DNA of 64,000 bases from Prunus persica (lineage: Eukaryota > Streptophyta > Magnoliopsida > Rosales > Rosaceae). Below the pieces are notes generated by a model. That model searched no databases, had not been told where the DNA came from, and worked only from the letters and a program-made list of their open reading frames with translations. The stretch is from assembly GCF_000346465.2 (NCBI RefSeq), contig NC_034009.1, positions 32,095,251-32,159,250 of the forward strand, read 5' to 3'. Shown here in pieces: positions 11,496 through 23,396 of the stretch (positions are counted from its first letter, which is position 1; each line of letters opens with the position of its first letter). A program made the position numbers and the translations under genes.

Positions 11496-11806
11496 TACCT
11501 ATTTAGTCGGGGTATAATTCAAAATTCAAATCTGTTACATTGAATTTCATATTTTTTCCATTCTATATTTAAATATTTTCTTATAGTATATACCAAATAA
11601 GAAATTCTCATTTATTAATCTGACCAAATAATTTCTTCGTTGATTATACCAAATAAAGAATCACATTTATTCATTTGACAAATTTACGAACTAAACCAAA
11701 CTAAATCAAACTATACATGCATCACGAAGATATCCCAATCATTTGAAAATTAATTAAATTGACCTATTTCTCTTGTGTTAAACTGAACACGCAACCTTTA
11801 TAAATA

Positions 11807-11954
11807 GGGTCATGCTAAGGAGACCAACTTTAGATACCAACTTGTGTACCAACTCTCTAATAGAGGTGGAGCCCACCAATACAATGGGTCCCACACTCTA
11901 TTAGAGAGTTGGTACACAAGTTGGTATCTAAAGTTGGTCTCCCTAGCATTTTCC
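11807..11954. mobile_element. Mutator-like MITE, 148 bp, with 9-bp target duplication
   Basis: The element is nearly all inverted repeat: left GGGTCATGCTAAGGAGACCA, right (reverse complement) GGAAAATGCTAGGGAGACCA, with arms that pair for over 60 bases around a short centre near 11872-11890. It is flanked by a perfect 9-bp duplication TTATAAATA (11798-11806 and 11955-11963), the length expected for Mutator superfamily elements. It could form a long hairpin RNA. There is no coding sequence. Confidence 0.9.
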
Positions 11955-12044
11955 TTATAAATATAGCCCAAAAGTGCTCAATAGTATAGCGCAAAACAAA
12001 CCTTGAAATTCAACTTTACCCTAGGTGTCACACAAATCAAAAAA

Positions 12045-12533
12045 ATATGGAGATGGCGACATCTAACAAAACCTATTTGGGTCATCCTCTTGGCTATTGC
12101 AACTTGTGAGTTTTCTAACCATTCAAATTCTCTCATAAAATTAAGTTGTGAAATTAGCTAGTAATAACAATATTTGTAGCCGATTATTTTACATAGAAGG
12201 AATTTTTTTTAATTAAAGAAATTTCTGTTAATTTCAAGTGTAGCCTTATTCTCAACAAGAGCAGAAGAGCAACAATGTTCTACTAGCAAGGATTGTGACA
12301 AAGCTTCATGTGTTTCAAAGACAGTTATTTGCATTAACCACAAATGAAATTGTATGGATTCAATTGGCTTAGATCATCATGATCAAAGTCAAAGACAAAG
12401 TCAAAGCCAAACTTCTTTTCCTTTGAAAGAGTACCACACGTGTTCTGCATATGTTGATTGCGAAGATGTAAGAGCATCATATGTTTCAAGAATGGTTATT
12501 TGTCAAGATGAAAAATGCATGTGTCTTGATTGA
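12045..12533 (+). pseudogene. Decayed two-domain secreted cysteine-rich peptide (NCR/defensin-like)
   Basis: Exon 1 (to 12105) encodes a hydrophobic signal peptide (KPIWVILLAIAT) and exon 2 (12244-12533) continues in the same frame after a 138-bp intron, giving SLFSTRAEEQQC. Exon 2 then has two copies of a cysteine motif, C-x5-C-x4-C-x6-C-x4-[C]-x-C, joined by a Gln/Ser-rich linker (DQSQRQSQSQ). This spacing resembles nodule-specific cysteine-rich and other defensin-like peptides. Three lesions suggest decay. No ATG opens the signal-peptide frame (ATA at 12045; the nearest ATGs at 12047 and 12053 are in another frame). TGA at 12345-12347 sits where the fifth cysteine of domain 1 belongs. Tyr replaces the third cysteine of domain 2. 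The frame is otherwise open to TGA at 12531-12533. I know no exact homologue. Confidence 0.6.
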
Positions 12534-12786
12534 TGCTTATATTGCAACGCTACCACGAAATTAAATAAATTTCATCCACAAGTGACTATGTAATCTTTCT
12601 TTAAGAAATAATTAACAAAATATTTCAATACTACACATAGTTTTGTTGATCAATCTCTTATAATAATAATAATTTTAAACACAAATGTTATGCTCCAATC
12701 AAGGAAGGCCTGTATTGTGTTGCTCCATTATTTTTGTCTGATCTTTGTGATTATTGGAACTCATCAACGTCTTAAACTAGATCAAA

Positions 12787-15700
12787 CACTAGTAAAAAAA
12801 ACCCCTTGCGCGACCAAATTTTGCGCGACGAAAAATTATTCGTCGCTCAAAGTTACTTTGCGCGACGAAACTTGAAACTTCGTCGCTCAAAGTCTTGCGC
12901 GACCAAATTTTGCGCGACGAAAAATAATTCGTCGCGCAAAGTCACTTCGCGCGACAAACTTTTGCGCGACGACAATACATCGTCGCTCAAAGTCTTGCGC
13001 GACCAATTTTGCGCGACGAAAAATAATTTGTCGCTCAAAGTGACTTTGCGCGACGAAAAGTAAACTTCGTCGCGCAAAGTCCTTACAAAAATAAATAGAA
13101 TAAAAAAATTATTTTTTAGAATCTTTGCATGACATAATCCAAACATTTTGTCACCTAAACCAATTTATTTTTGTTTTTTATTTTGTATGCATAACACTTA
13201 AGAAATTAAACGGTATATATATTTATTAAGTAGCTTTAAACTTATTATTTTAGATCGGATCGGATTTTTATTAGAAAAATATATTATTGTTGTTCGGATT
13301 GGGTTTTTGTTAGAAAATATATATTTTAAATTGACGATCGAATTAGTTCATTGTATTCATATCGGGTCAAGGAGTGTAGCAGTAAAAAATCATCAAAATC
13401 GGAGTTAAAATAACCATTAAATCGTGATTTTTCATTAAAACCATCGAAAAGTTTTGTCCCCTTACTTGATCTCTGAATGTTTATTTTTTCCGATTTTTGG
13501 CGTATATGATCTCGAAGTATAAACAAACAAGTTTGACGGTTGGATCGTTGAAACTAGTTTTTTTTTGTTCACTAACAATATATTCACTAACAATTAGGAG
13601 TTTATTTATACTTTCGTAAGTATAACATAAGATTTTGTGGTATCCACTAGTGTAAATATTTTAAATTGAAGATCAAATTCAGTCATTGTATTCATATAGG
13701 GTCAAGGAGTGTAGCTATAAAAAATCATCAAAATCGGAGTTAAAATAACCGTTAAATCATGATTTTTCATTTATAACCGTCAAAAAATTTTGTCCCCTTA
13801 CTTGATCTCTGAATGTTTATTTTTTCCGATTTTTGGCGTATATGATCTCGAAGTATAAACAAACAAGTTTGACGGTTGGATCGTTGAAACTAGTTTTTTT
13901 TTTGTTCACTAACAATATATTCACTAACAATTAGGAGTTTATTTATACTTTCGTAAGTATAACATAAGATTTTGTGGTATCCACTAGTGTAAATATTTTA
14001 AATTTAAGATCAAATTCAGTCATTGTATTCACATAGGGTCCAGGAGTGTAGCTGTAAAAAATCATCAAAATCGGAGTTAAAATAACCGTTAAATCATGAT
14101 TTTTCATTTATAACCGTCGAAAAGTTTTGTCCCGTTGCTTGATCTTTGAATGTTTATTTTTTCCGATTTTTGGCGTATATGATCTTGAAGTATAAAAAAA
14201 CAAGTTTGACGGTTGGATCGTTGAAATTAGTTTCGTAGAATGCATATGCCATCAAAACAATATATTCACTAACAATTAAGAGTTTATTTATACTTTCGTT
14301 AAATATAACATAAGATTTTGTGGTATCCATTAGTGTAAATATTTTAAATTGAAGATCAAATTCAGTCATTGTATTCATATAGGGTCAAGGAGTGTAGCTG
14401 TAAAAAATCATCAAAATCGGAGTTAAAATAACCGTTAAATCATGATTTTTCATTTATAACCGTCGAAAAGTTTTGTCCCGTTACTTGATCTATGAATGTT
14501 TATTTTTTCCGATTTTTGGCGTATATGATCTCGAAGTATAAAAAAACAAGTTTGACGGTTGGATCGTTGAAATTAGTTTCATAGAATGCATATGCCAACA
14601 AAACAATATATTCTCTAACAATTAAGAGTTTATTTATACTTTCGTTAAATATAACATAAGATTTTGTGGTATCCACTAGTGTAAATATTTTAAATTGAAG
14701 ATCAAATTCAGTCATTGTATTCATATAGGGTCAAGGAGTGTAGCTGTAAAAAATCATCAAAATCGGAGTTAAAATAACCGTTAAATCATGATTTTTCATT
14801 TATAACCGTCGAAAAGTTTTGTCCCGTTACTTGATCTATGAATATTTATTTTTTCCAATTTTTGGCGTATATGATCTCGAAGTATAAAAAAACAAGTTTG
14901 ACGGTTGGATCGTTGAAACTAGTTTCGTAGAATGCATATGCCATCAAAACAATATATTCACTAACAATTAAGAGTTTATTTATATTTTCGTTAAATATAA
15001 CATAAGATTTTGTGGTATCCACTAGTGCATATGTTTTAAATTGAAGATCAAATTCAGTCATTGTATTCATATAGGGTCAAGGAGTGTAGCTGTAAAAAAA
15101 TCATCAAAATCGGAGTTAAAATAACCGTTAAATCGTGATTTTTCATTTATAACTATCGAAAAGTTTTGTCCCGTTACTAGATCTCTGAATGTTTGTTTTT
15201 TGCGATTTTTGGGGTATACGATCTTGAAGTATATACAAACAAGTCTTATGGTTGGATCGTTGAATGGTGTGTGTATATATATATATATTTATATACATAT
15301 ATTTATTAAGTAGCTTTAAATTTATTTATTTTGTACGTATAACACTTAAGAAATTGAATAGTATATACATTTATTAAGTAGCTTTCACCTTAATTATATT
15401 TTAAATCATAAAATATTTTTTTTTATTTTTTATTATTCATAGCAATTATTTTTATAAATATTGTGCTACGAACCAATTTTTCGTCTCTCAAAAGTTTGCG
15501 CGACCAACAGTTCATCGTGCAAAACTCAAAAAATTTGGGCGAGTACCAAAAATGGGACGCGGGTTTTTAAAATTAAAAAAAAAACTTTAGACTTTGCGCG
15601 ACCAATATTTTTTGTCGCTCAAAACTTTGCGCGACCAATATATATTTTTCGTCGCGCAAAAATTTTGGGCGGGTATCAAAAATGGGACGCGGGAATTTTT

Positions 15701-17498
15701 TTATATAATTGTTTTAGACTTTGCGCGACCAATATGTATTTTTCGTCGCGCAAAAATTTAAAAATTTTGGCGGGTACCAAAAATGGGATGCGGGAATTTT
15801 TAAAAAAAAAAATAATTTTTTTTAGACTTTGCGCGACCAATACTCCTATATTCGTCGCGCAAAAGTTTGCGAGACCAATATGTTTCGCGCAAAAGTTTGC
15901 GAGACCAATATGTTTCGTCGCGCAAAAATTTGGGCGGGTACCAAAAATGGGCCGCGGGAATTTTTTATATATAATTGTTTTAGACTTTGCGCGACCAATA
16001 AGTATTTTTCGTCGCGCAAAAATTTAAAAATTTTGGCGGGTACCAAAAATGGGATGCGGGAATTTTTTTAGACTTTGCGCGACCAATATTCCTCTGTTCG
16101 TCGCGCAAAACTTTGCGAGACCAATATGTTTCGTCGCGCAAAACTTTGCGCGACCAACCATATTTTCGTCGCGCAAAGTGATACGATTTTTAAAACTGAA
16201 ATAACTCCTCCACCATTTTCTCAATTTCTTTCTCTACTCTTACCTCTCCTCTCTCTTTCCCTTTCCCCAAATCCCACCCTTTCTCTCACACTAACTCCTC
16301 TCACTTAATCTCTCATCTCTATCTTCACTATCTCTCACTCTCACTCACTCTCTCATCTATCTTTTCACTATCTCTCACTCTCTCATCTCTCTATCACTAT
16401 CTTTTCTAATTCTCTCACACTCACTTCTCCCTCTCATTCTCACTCACTCTCAATCTTGCCAAAAGGTATATTCTCTCCAAATTTTAAATTTTTTTCATTA
16501 ATATGTGTTTTTGGAGTTAGTTTTGAGTTTGTGTGGGGTTTGGGGTTGAGTAAAGGGGAGAGATTGGAGTTTGGGTTGGATTTGTGGTATAACAATTTTA
16601 GGGGAGATTGTGCATTCTTTTTGTTGTTGTTGTTGTTGTTATTTGACTATATTTATTTTTTTGTAGGGAATCATCGAGACTTTGACGGCTAAAGTTGAGG
16701 ATTAGGAAGCTATCAAAACATATCCTCCGCCACTACCACCACAATGCGCTTGTATTAGGATTTTATTATTGTACTTTGTTAATTTATATGTACATTTTGA
16801 ATATATATTTATATTTATTGGATAATTTGATCACTATTTTTCATATGTAATTTTATTTTGAATATGTCAATTTAAATTGAAGTAATTTTAAAAAGAAATC
16901 ATACAATTAAATTAAATTTAAAAAGTAAAAATTTGAAAAAATTCATATAAATAAATTCATACTAAAGAAAAAATATTTCGTAGCGCAAACTATTAAATTA
17001 GTTTATTTCAAATTAAAAAAATTTAAAACAAAAAATATTTCGTCGCGCAAGTATTTGCGCGACGTTACTATTTGTCGCGTAAAACTCTAAAAATTTGGGC
17101 GGGTACCAAAAATTTGACGCGGGAATTTTTTTAAGACTTTGCGCGACCAATGTATTTCGTCGCGCAAACAGTTGCGCGACCAATGTATTTCGTCGCGCAA
17201 AACTTTGCGCGACCAATGTTTTTCGTCGCGCAAACCTTTGCGCGACCAATGTATTTCGTCGCGCAAAACTTTGCGCTACCAATATTTTTCGTCGCGCAAA
17301 GTCACTTTGCATTCGTCGCGCAAAGTTACTTTGCGCGACGACCAATGAAAAAACTTCGTCGCGCAAAGTCTTTCTTCACGATCTTTGCGCGACGGATTCT
17401 GCGCGACGAAGTTTTTGTGGCGCTGAAATTTGTGCGACCACAATTTATTTTGCGCGACGAAATTAACTTCGTCGCGCAAAGTGTAAAATGTAGTAGTG
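12787..17498. mobile_element. Non-autonomous CACTA (En/Spm) transposon, 4.7 kb
   Basis: The left end is CACTAGTAAAAAAAACCCC; the right end, read inward on the other strand, is CACTACTACATTTTACACTT. A 3-bp target duplication AAA flanks it (12784-12786 and 17499-17501), as expected for CACTA elements. Both subterminal zones (12807-13080 and 15480-16190 with 17040-17480) are packed with TTTGCGCGACGAA / TTCGTCGCGCAAA and TTTGCGCGACCAA motifs in both orientations, the arrangement of transposase-binding subterminal repeats. No transposase frame exists. The interior holds a satellite array (13324-15260), a pyrimidine-rich stretch (16200-16460) and what may be remnants of a spliced transcript (GT near 16466, TTTGTAG near 16666). 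It separates defensins 2 and 3. Confidence 0.9.
13324..15260. repeat. Satellite-like array of ~340-bp units inside the CACTA element
   Basis: About 5.6 head-to-tail units start at 13324, 13659, 13996, 14342, 14688 and 15034, giving periods of 335, 337, 346, 346 and 346 bp. Each unit contains GGTCAAGGAGTGTAGC, ATCATCAAAATCGGAGTTAA, TTTTGTCCC and GACGGTTGGATCGTTGAA. Early units differ from later ones by a ~10-bp replacement after GTTGAAACTAG. A motif outside the array (AACACTTAAGAAATT...ATTTATTAAGTAGCTTT) occurs on both sides at 13192 and 15350. Repeated short open frames on the minus strand are a by-product of the periodicity. Confidence 0.9.
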
Positions 17499-17750
17499 AA
17501 AATTGAGGCAACACAAAGTCTTTTTCCTATATCTTGAAGACATACTTGTAAATCAAACATGGGAATGAGATAAAGCTAATTATGTTTCCCACAGAATCAA
17601 CATCTCCCACAATTATGTTTCCCCTTCTTATTTTTAATCTGGCTTTTCACATTTCCAAGTGATATATATATATGTTGAGTTATTATTACAACAAGGGCCA
17701 AAAGTTTGCCAGTTAAAATAGGAAGTTGCCTATGGTGCCTCTTGAAGCTG
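17499..17750. other. Short gap between the CACTA element and the defensin 3 promoter
   Basis: AT-rich sequence with no recognisable feature. Confidence 0.4.
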
Positions 17751-17935
17751 GAATTTTTCAACTCCTTTTTTTTTTGGCTATGGAGGTAACCTACCTTTAC
17801 GGAGATGGATCCTCTTGAATCTGCTCTTCGACCCTATATAAACACCAGTGCATGCTTGTTGTTCTTCGCATTAGCATCTGAGATCTCTGCTTCATACACA
17901 AGCACACACACGCACAAATACACACAGAGATCAAA
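17751..17935 (+). promoter_or_regulatory. Promoter and 5' leader of defensin 3
   Basis: A TATA box (TATATAAA, 17835-17842) is preceded by CTGGAATTTTTCAA (about 17749) and CCTTTACGGAGATGGATC (about 17795-17812), both shared with the defensin 2 promoter. The leader has the same CA-rich run just before the ATG. Confidence 0.6.
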
Positions 17936-18319
17936 ATGGAAAGTTCAATGCGTCTTGTTTCCGCCGCCTTGGTTCTTGCCCTGCTTTTGGTGGCTACCGG
18001 TATATCTTTAGTTCTCTCTTCTTCACTTAGTTTGATGATGAGTACATTAATTAATTATATAGATGAATTATAATTAACTTACGGATGCATGCATGCATGC
18101 GTGGATGTTACTTTGACAGAGATAGAACCAATGGCTGTCGAGGGAAGGAGCGCTAAGAAGGTTGAGCCAAAGAAGAGGACCTGCGAGAGTCAGAGCCAAA
18201 AATTCAAGGGAATTTGCTTCTTGTCGAGCAACTGTGCCACGAGTTGCACAACAGAGGGCTTCAATGGAGGCCAATGCCGTGGCTTCCGCCGTAGATGCTT
18301 CTGCTCCAAAGCATGTTAA
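17936..18319 (+). CDS. Plant defensin with lysine-rich pro-extension, 87 aa, two exons
   Basis: Paralogue of the defensin at 815-1191 with the same structure: exon 1 17936-17999 (64 nt), a phase-1 intron, and exon 2 18120-18319 (200 nt). Residues 1-21 form the signal peptide ([15 protein letters not shown]), followed by EIEPMAVEG and the insertion [11 protein letters not shown], then a mature domain with eight cysteines. The gamma-core [13 protein letters not shown] is identical to that of defensin 2. Most differences from defensin 2 lie between cysteines 3 and 5 ([16 protein letters not shown]). The protein is expected to be secreted and antifungal. The whole transcription unit was duplicated, since promoter, intron and 3' flank also match. 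Confidence 0.93.
18083..18107 (+). promoter_or_regulatory. CATGCATG (RY-type) run in the defensin 3 intron
   Basis: This is the same overlapping CATGCA motif as at 956-979, in the same place just before the 3' splice site. It is kept while the rest of the intron has diverged in part. Confidence 0.35.
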
Positions 18320-18852
18320 TTGATTATAATGGATCTATCTGTGTGGGAGAGAGCTGTGAGCGTGCTTGTGTAATGGGATCGATTAATTGACCCAGCTGTG
18401 TATGCTGGATTAATTGCTTTTGCTACTTGTTCCTTGTGTTGCGTGTTCACCTCACTTTTTTTTTTAAAATAAACATAAACAATAATCTAAAGTATTTTAA
18501 ATTAATTTAATCTACGAGAATTGGAACTTGAATTTAAGTGCAAAAGAACGGATTCATTGTCCTGACTAACTAACTTAATCTATGTATGAGGATTGTGAGT
18601 CAAAAAGGATAAAAAATGAAAAAAAATTTCTGTTCTTTTTCGGGTTACATGGGCTAAGCCCAATAACAACAAAACGAACGTAGCTAAATTTTCGAGGCCT
18701 GGTGACTCCACGGAAAATGAAATTCCCTTGAAGCCCATTAAGAATACAGCCCGCCAGACTACAGAAGGGGAAATCAAAAACCGCGAGCGGGAATTCAAGC
18801 GGATTCTCTTCTCCCCTGCAGTCGGCGCCGTTGGTGTTGTATACTTTTGGGG
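18320..18852. other. 3' flank of defensin 3 and upstream region of the small membrane-protein gene
   Basis: The left part (to about 18760) is the duplicate of 1192-1850. The remainder becomes GC-richer toward 18853 and is presumably the leader of the next gene. Long open frames on the minus strand across 18575-19074 do not resemble proteins I know and overlap the sense gene; I regard them as chance. Confidence 0.5.
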
Positions 18853-19298
18853 ATGAATCAGAAATTCGGGGGAGGGAGGCGGCCCACCGGCACTCCTTCG
18901 TTGGCTTGGTCGTCCGTCGTTGTTGTCGTTTCGCTTCTCGCTGGGGCCTCCGTTGTCCACAATCTCTACAAGCCAGATCTCGTACGCGCGCTTTCTTTCT
19001 CTCTCTTTCTTTCTCGCGCGCGCGCACACACACACACACACACTCACGGAGTGTAATACCTTCTTGTTGATCAATTACGAAAAAAAGAATATATGCTGTT
19101 TAGGTTCTGTATTTGACCCTGACGTATTGCAGGCGAGGTGTTCGATAAAATGTTAGGCTTACCTGCTCTATTATTGTGTTTGTCATTGAATCAAAATAAT
19201 ATTAGGCGCTTATAAATCCTGTGCATTTTGTGCAGACGCTGCCTCCTGTGGATGGTGTAAACGGGAGCAAGGAGGGGAAGCAACCTGAGAAAGAATGA
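18853..19298 (+). CDS. Small single-pass membrane protein, 63 aa, two exons
   Basis: Exon 1 is 18853-18981 and exon 2 is 19236-19298; the join is in phase 0 and closes with TGA. The protein has a basic glycine-rich N-terminus (MNQKFGGGRRPTGTPS), one hydrophobic segment at about residues 20-36 (SVVVVVSLLAGASVV), and then HNLYKPDLTLPPVDG with a charged tail. I recall uncharacterised plant proteins of about 60 residues with the same GGGRRPTGTPS...VVHN.YKP..TLPP pattern, but no function is known to me. The short soluble tail and single anchor would suit a small subunit or assembly factor of an organelle membrane complex; that is speculation. The 5' exon sits in a GC-rich island followed by a CA microsatellite in the intron. 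A middle exon cannot be excluded. Confidence 0.7.
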
Positions 19299-19706
19299 AA
19301 TGGATCACTTCTTCCTCCTAGTTTTTCTGCTTTGCAAAAATTCAATTGCTTTTGCTTTTAATCTTAATGCACTTTAATATGTGAATTATGGTGTAAGTTA
19401 GCTAGCTAGAAGAGAAGGAGGAGCCGCCACTCCCATGGCTTTCTTTCGTTGTTGCGTGTGATTGAACTTTTCTTTTTAATAAATTGACTTTCTTCTGATT
19501 CAAACCAACCCAAAAAAAAAAAAGTTCAATGATCTTCATTGTGCGTGTTTGTGACTTACAAATCGCATGTCAGCTGTTAGTTTTTTGTTTTACATTAGGA
19601 AAGAGAATTAATAACATATGCAGCCAGTTAGGTTCTCTTGTTTTGTTTTGGTGCGTTAAAAACAAGAAGCATGCACGACGAATATATCAAAAGTCATAAA
19701 AGCGAC

Positions 19707-19737
<31 letters not shown>

Positions 19738-20500
19738 ACGTTGACAAGCAGGCTGTGGTGGGTGGGTCACATCTCACATACACCCAGTCATGGTTAAGAA
19801 TACATCCAGAAGCCCATCAGTTCAGAAGGAGGGCATGCAGATAAACTAAGTCCTTATAATTTATCATTAAAGTGAAGAAATTATGATAAGTTTTTAATTG
19901 AAGGCTCACAGTTAGCTAGACTTGTTTGGTTCCCAGTGAAAGTGATGATTATAAATTAATTACAAAAGTTATGGACACGTTTACAACTCTTCCAAACACT
20001 AAGCAAAAAATGTTTGTTCATTTTTTTCCCTTTAATTACATACAGTTTAGGGTAATAAGACGCGTTAGCCACTCTTCTTTCCACTGTTAAACAGAAGATT
20101 ACTCATATGTATCTTGCCCTTAATTAAAATTGTCTTTTCTTAATTAAGTTTTCCATGTTGGAATTTTTTTTGATTAGAACAACGAAACGTGGGCTGCTAT
20201 GAAAGAGAATGAGCGAATCGCGAAAAATACGAAATGCAGCTACTTTTTACATATAAATATAATGCCCAATTGCATGCATCGCACAAACAAATAAAAGATG
20301 ATAACAAGTTGTAAATAAACGACTACTTTTCATGCTTGACCAGCTATACGTATATTTTACCAATTGAGAAATTTCAAAGTACATTACTTTTTTTTATAGT
20401 TTAAAAACGAAGACTTTTTACGGCAACCAAATCAGAATGAGTCATGCAATTACTTGAGGGGCTTGCACATTAATTGAACAGCGACCTGGACAAACCAGCT
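19299..20500. other. Intergenic region before the peroxidase gene
   Basis: It contains the 3' UTR of the small membrane-protein gene (AATAAA near 19479), an AT microsatellite (19707-19737), and AT-rich upstream sequence of the peroxidase. No gene is seen. Confidence 0.5.
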
Positions 20501-20514
20501 TGGCTGGCTGGCGA

Positions 20515-20666
20515 CTCACTATATATAGATGAGAGCTACAAGCTTACTTCATCAACATCTTCAATATTCATTCTCATTATTTCTTCAGTTTCCATTTCCA
20601 CTCAACCTACCCTTAATTACCTTGCGAAGTTGAGAGAGAGAGAGAGTTTTGATTTGAGTTTTAATC
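20515..20666 (+). promoter_or_regulatory. Core promoter and leader of the peroxidase gene
   Basis: A TATA box (CTATATATAG, about 20519-20528) lies about 140 bases before the ATG at 20667. The leader ends with a GA run (AGAGAGAGAGAGAG, about 20632-20645). Its pyrimidine-rich early part (TTCATCAACATCTTC) is typical of a plant 5' UTR. Confidence 0.6.
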
Positions 20667-22000
<1,334 letters not shown>

Positions 22001-22350
22001 AAATTTCTTGAGCCCCAAGAATCAAGATGAAATGTACAACCTAATTTGAACAGCGAATGTCTTCCATTTTTGTTTGTTTTTTATTTTTTTGCCGATGTCT
22101 TGTTGTATTTGATTCATTCATATGTAACCTCAATTATACAGTGTGGTTATTGTTGTAAGAATAAATTACACCTCAATGAATACTTTGAGGAAGATAATGG
22201 AAATTACTCGGATTGTTATATTTTGTCAACGATATTAGCTTTTTATATTTGTCAATAAAATCTTTTTTGGGAACGAATTATGAACCCCCTACCGCTACCT
22301 ACGTTTGAAGACCAAGTCCTCCTGTACATATATCATCAAAATGATTCACA
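22001..22350. other. 3' UTR and flank of the peroxidase gene
   Basis: The region is AT-rich, with AATAAA-type signals near 22160 and 22255. No other gene is seen. Confidence 0.5.
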
Positions 22351-22491
22351 AGCAGGATAGTTGAAATAATATTGGAACAAAACAAAACAACGCTAATTAA
22401 ACACAAAAAATAATGAAATGATGTCTAAATTTAAAGTGTAAATATAACTCATGATTTACAGTTATTTAATGTGTAAATTCCACATTGAAAT
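22351..22491. repeat. Direct repeat, left copy, bounding a 13.5-kb block
   Basis: The sequence from GCAGGATAGTTGAAATAATA to TGTAAATTCCACATTGAAAT recurs in the same orientation at 35980-36145 with small indels and substitutions. The two copies bracket the region with the broken gene fragments, the Copia element and the dyad-repeat field. Confidence 0.8.
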
Positions 22492-23396
22492 AAAATAATT
22501 TTCTAGGATTTTACTCATTTTTAAATAATCAAAACTATTTTAAATATACTTTTGGGAGATTGAAGCTTCTCTTTTCCCGGCGTTATTCCAAGGCCTCTTT
22601 CCGTCTACAAATTCATAATCTTTTACACCAAAGAACAGAAGCCACCTCTGCAACAGAGCCAACAAGAGAAAGATCCCCTTCCAACCGACGTCAAGGCAAA
22701 AAAATCCCCTTCAACAATCCAACAGCATTTACATAAAGACTTGTCCAAAATCTTTTGAACAATGAGCAACTCAAAACTGCTAATATTTTGATGTTTTGAT
22801 TGCTGCTTGGTTTATTAATATATGGTCAATATTTTAACATGACAAGCAACATATAAAACATGTTATTAGTCTATTTTTTGTAACTTAAACTTGCTAAACA
22901 AAGCATGATGCCACTATTTGGATCTCCATGTCTATATAAATAGTACCATCTTCCTAACATATTTTCACGACTTTGTACACATTTCACAAAGTTTTAAAAC
23001 CCGTAGCATCGCGCTGGCACCATTGCTAGTTTAGTACTGGATTCATTGGATGACTCAACAATCTTATGGGTAAAATTTTAGGTTGCATGGGAAAGAGTAG
23101 CTAGAGAGCTGGAGCACTTTTCAACCCAAACAAACCACCCAACTTCGTGCTAATGCCTGCACAGAGAAAAAGCTAAAATCAGTAGAAACTACGAACTGCT
23201 ACTACCCGATATACACTTCCTAAAAACATGAAGACTAGATATTTGAAAGCACACTATAAACTCCTTATAAGGGGCATTTATGTTTAACACAACTATAAAA
23301 ACGATAGATTAAGAGGGAAAAACTCAGAAGCATTTATCATTTATAATTATAAGAAAAAAGCATCAACGTAAATTAATTGTAAGAAAGAGCTATTAC
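22492..23396. other. Gene-free stretch ending in a Helitron-like terminus
   Basis: There is no coding frame. It contains a Helitron-type 3' end at 22998-23029 and, beyond it, AT-rich sequence up to the truncated gene fragment at 23397. Confidence 0.4.
22998..23029 (+). mobile_element. Helitron-like 3' end with CTAG terminus
   Basis: CCCGTAGCATCGCGCTGG is an imperfect hairpin followed by CACCATTG and CTAG, then T. This matches the plant Helitron 3' rule (hairpin near the end, CTRR terminus, T after it). It resembles 11463-11495. The 5' TC end was not located; a short non-autonomous element upstream is likely. Confidence 0.5.

Noticed and set aside
14154..15070. Three near-identical 74-codon minus-strand frames
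   Set aside because: They are exactly one satellite period (346 bp) apart and arise from the array, not from a gene family.
15461..16308. Open frames of up to 188 codons across the right part of the CACTA element
   Set aside because: They translate the subterminal GCGCGAC repeats (CATN, FVAQ, RRAK patterns) in several frames; repeat periodicity keeps the frames open.
18575..19074. Two overlapping minus-strand open frames of 154 and 164 codons
   Set aside because: They overlap the small membrane-protein gene, contain microsatellite-derived runs, and match nothing I know.
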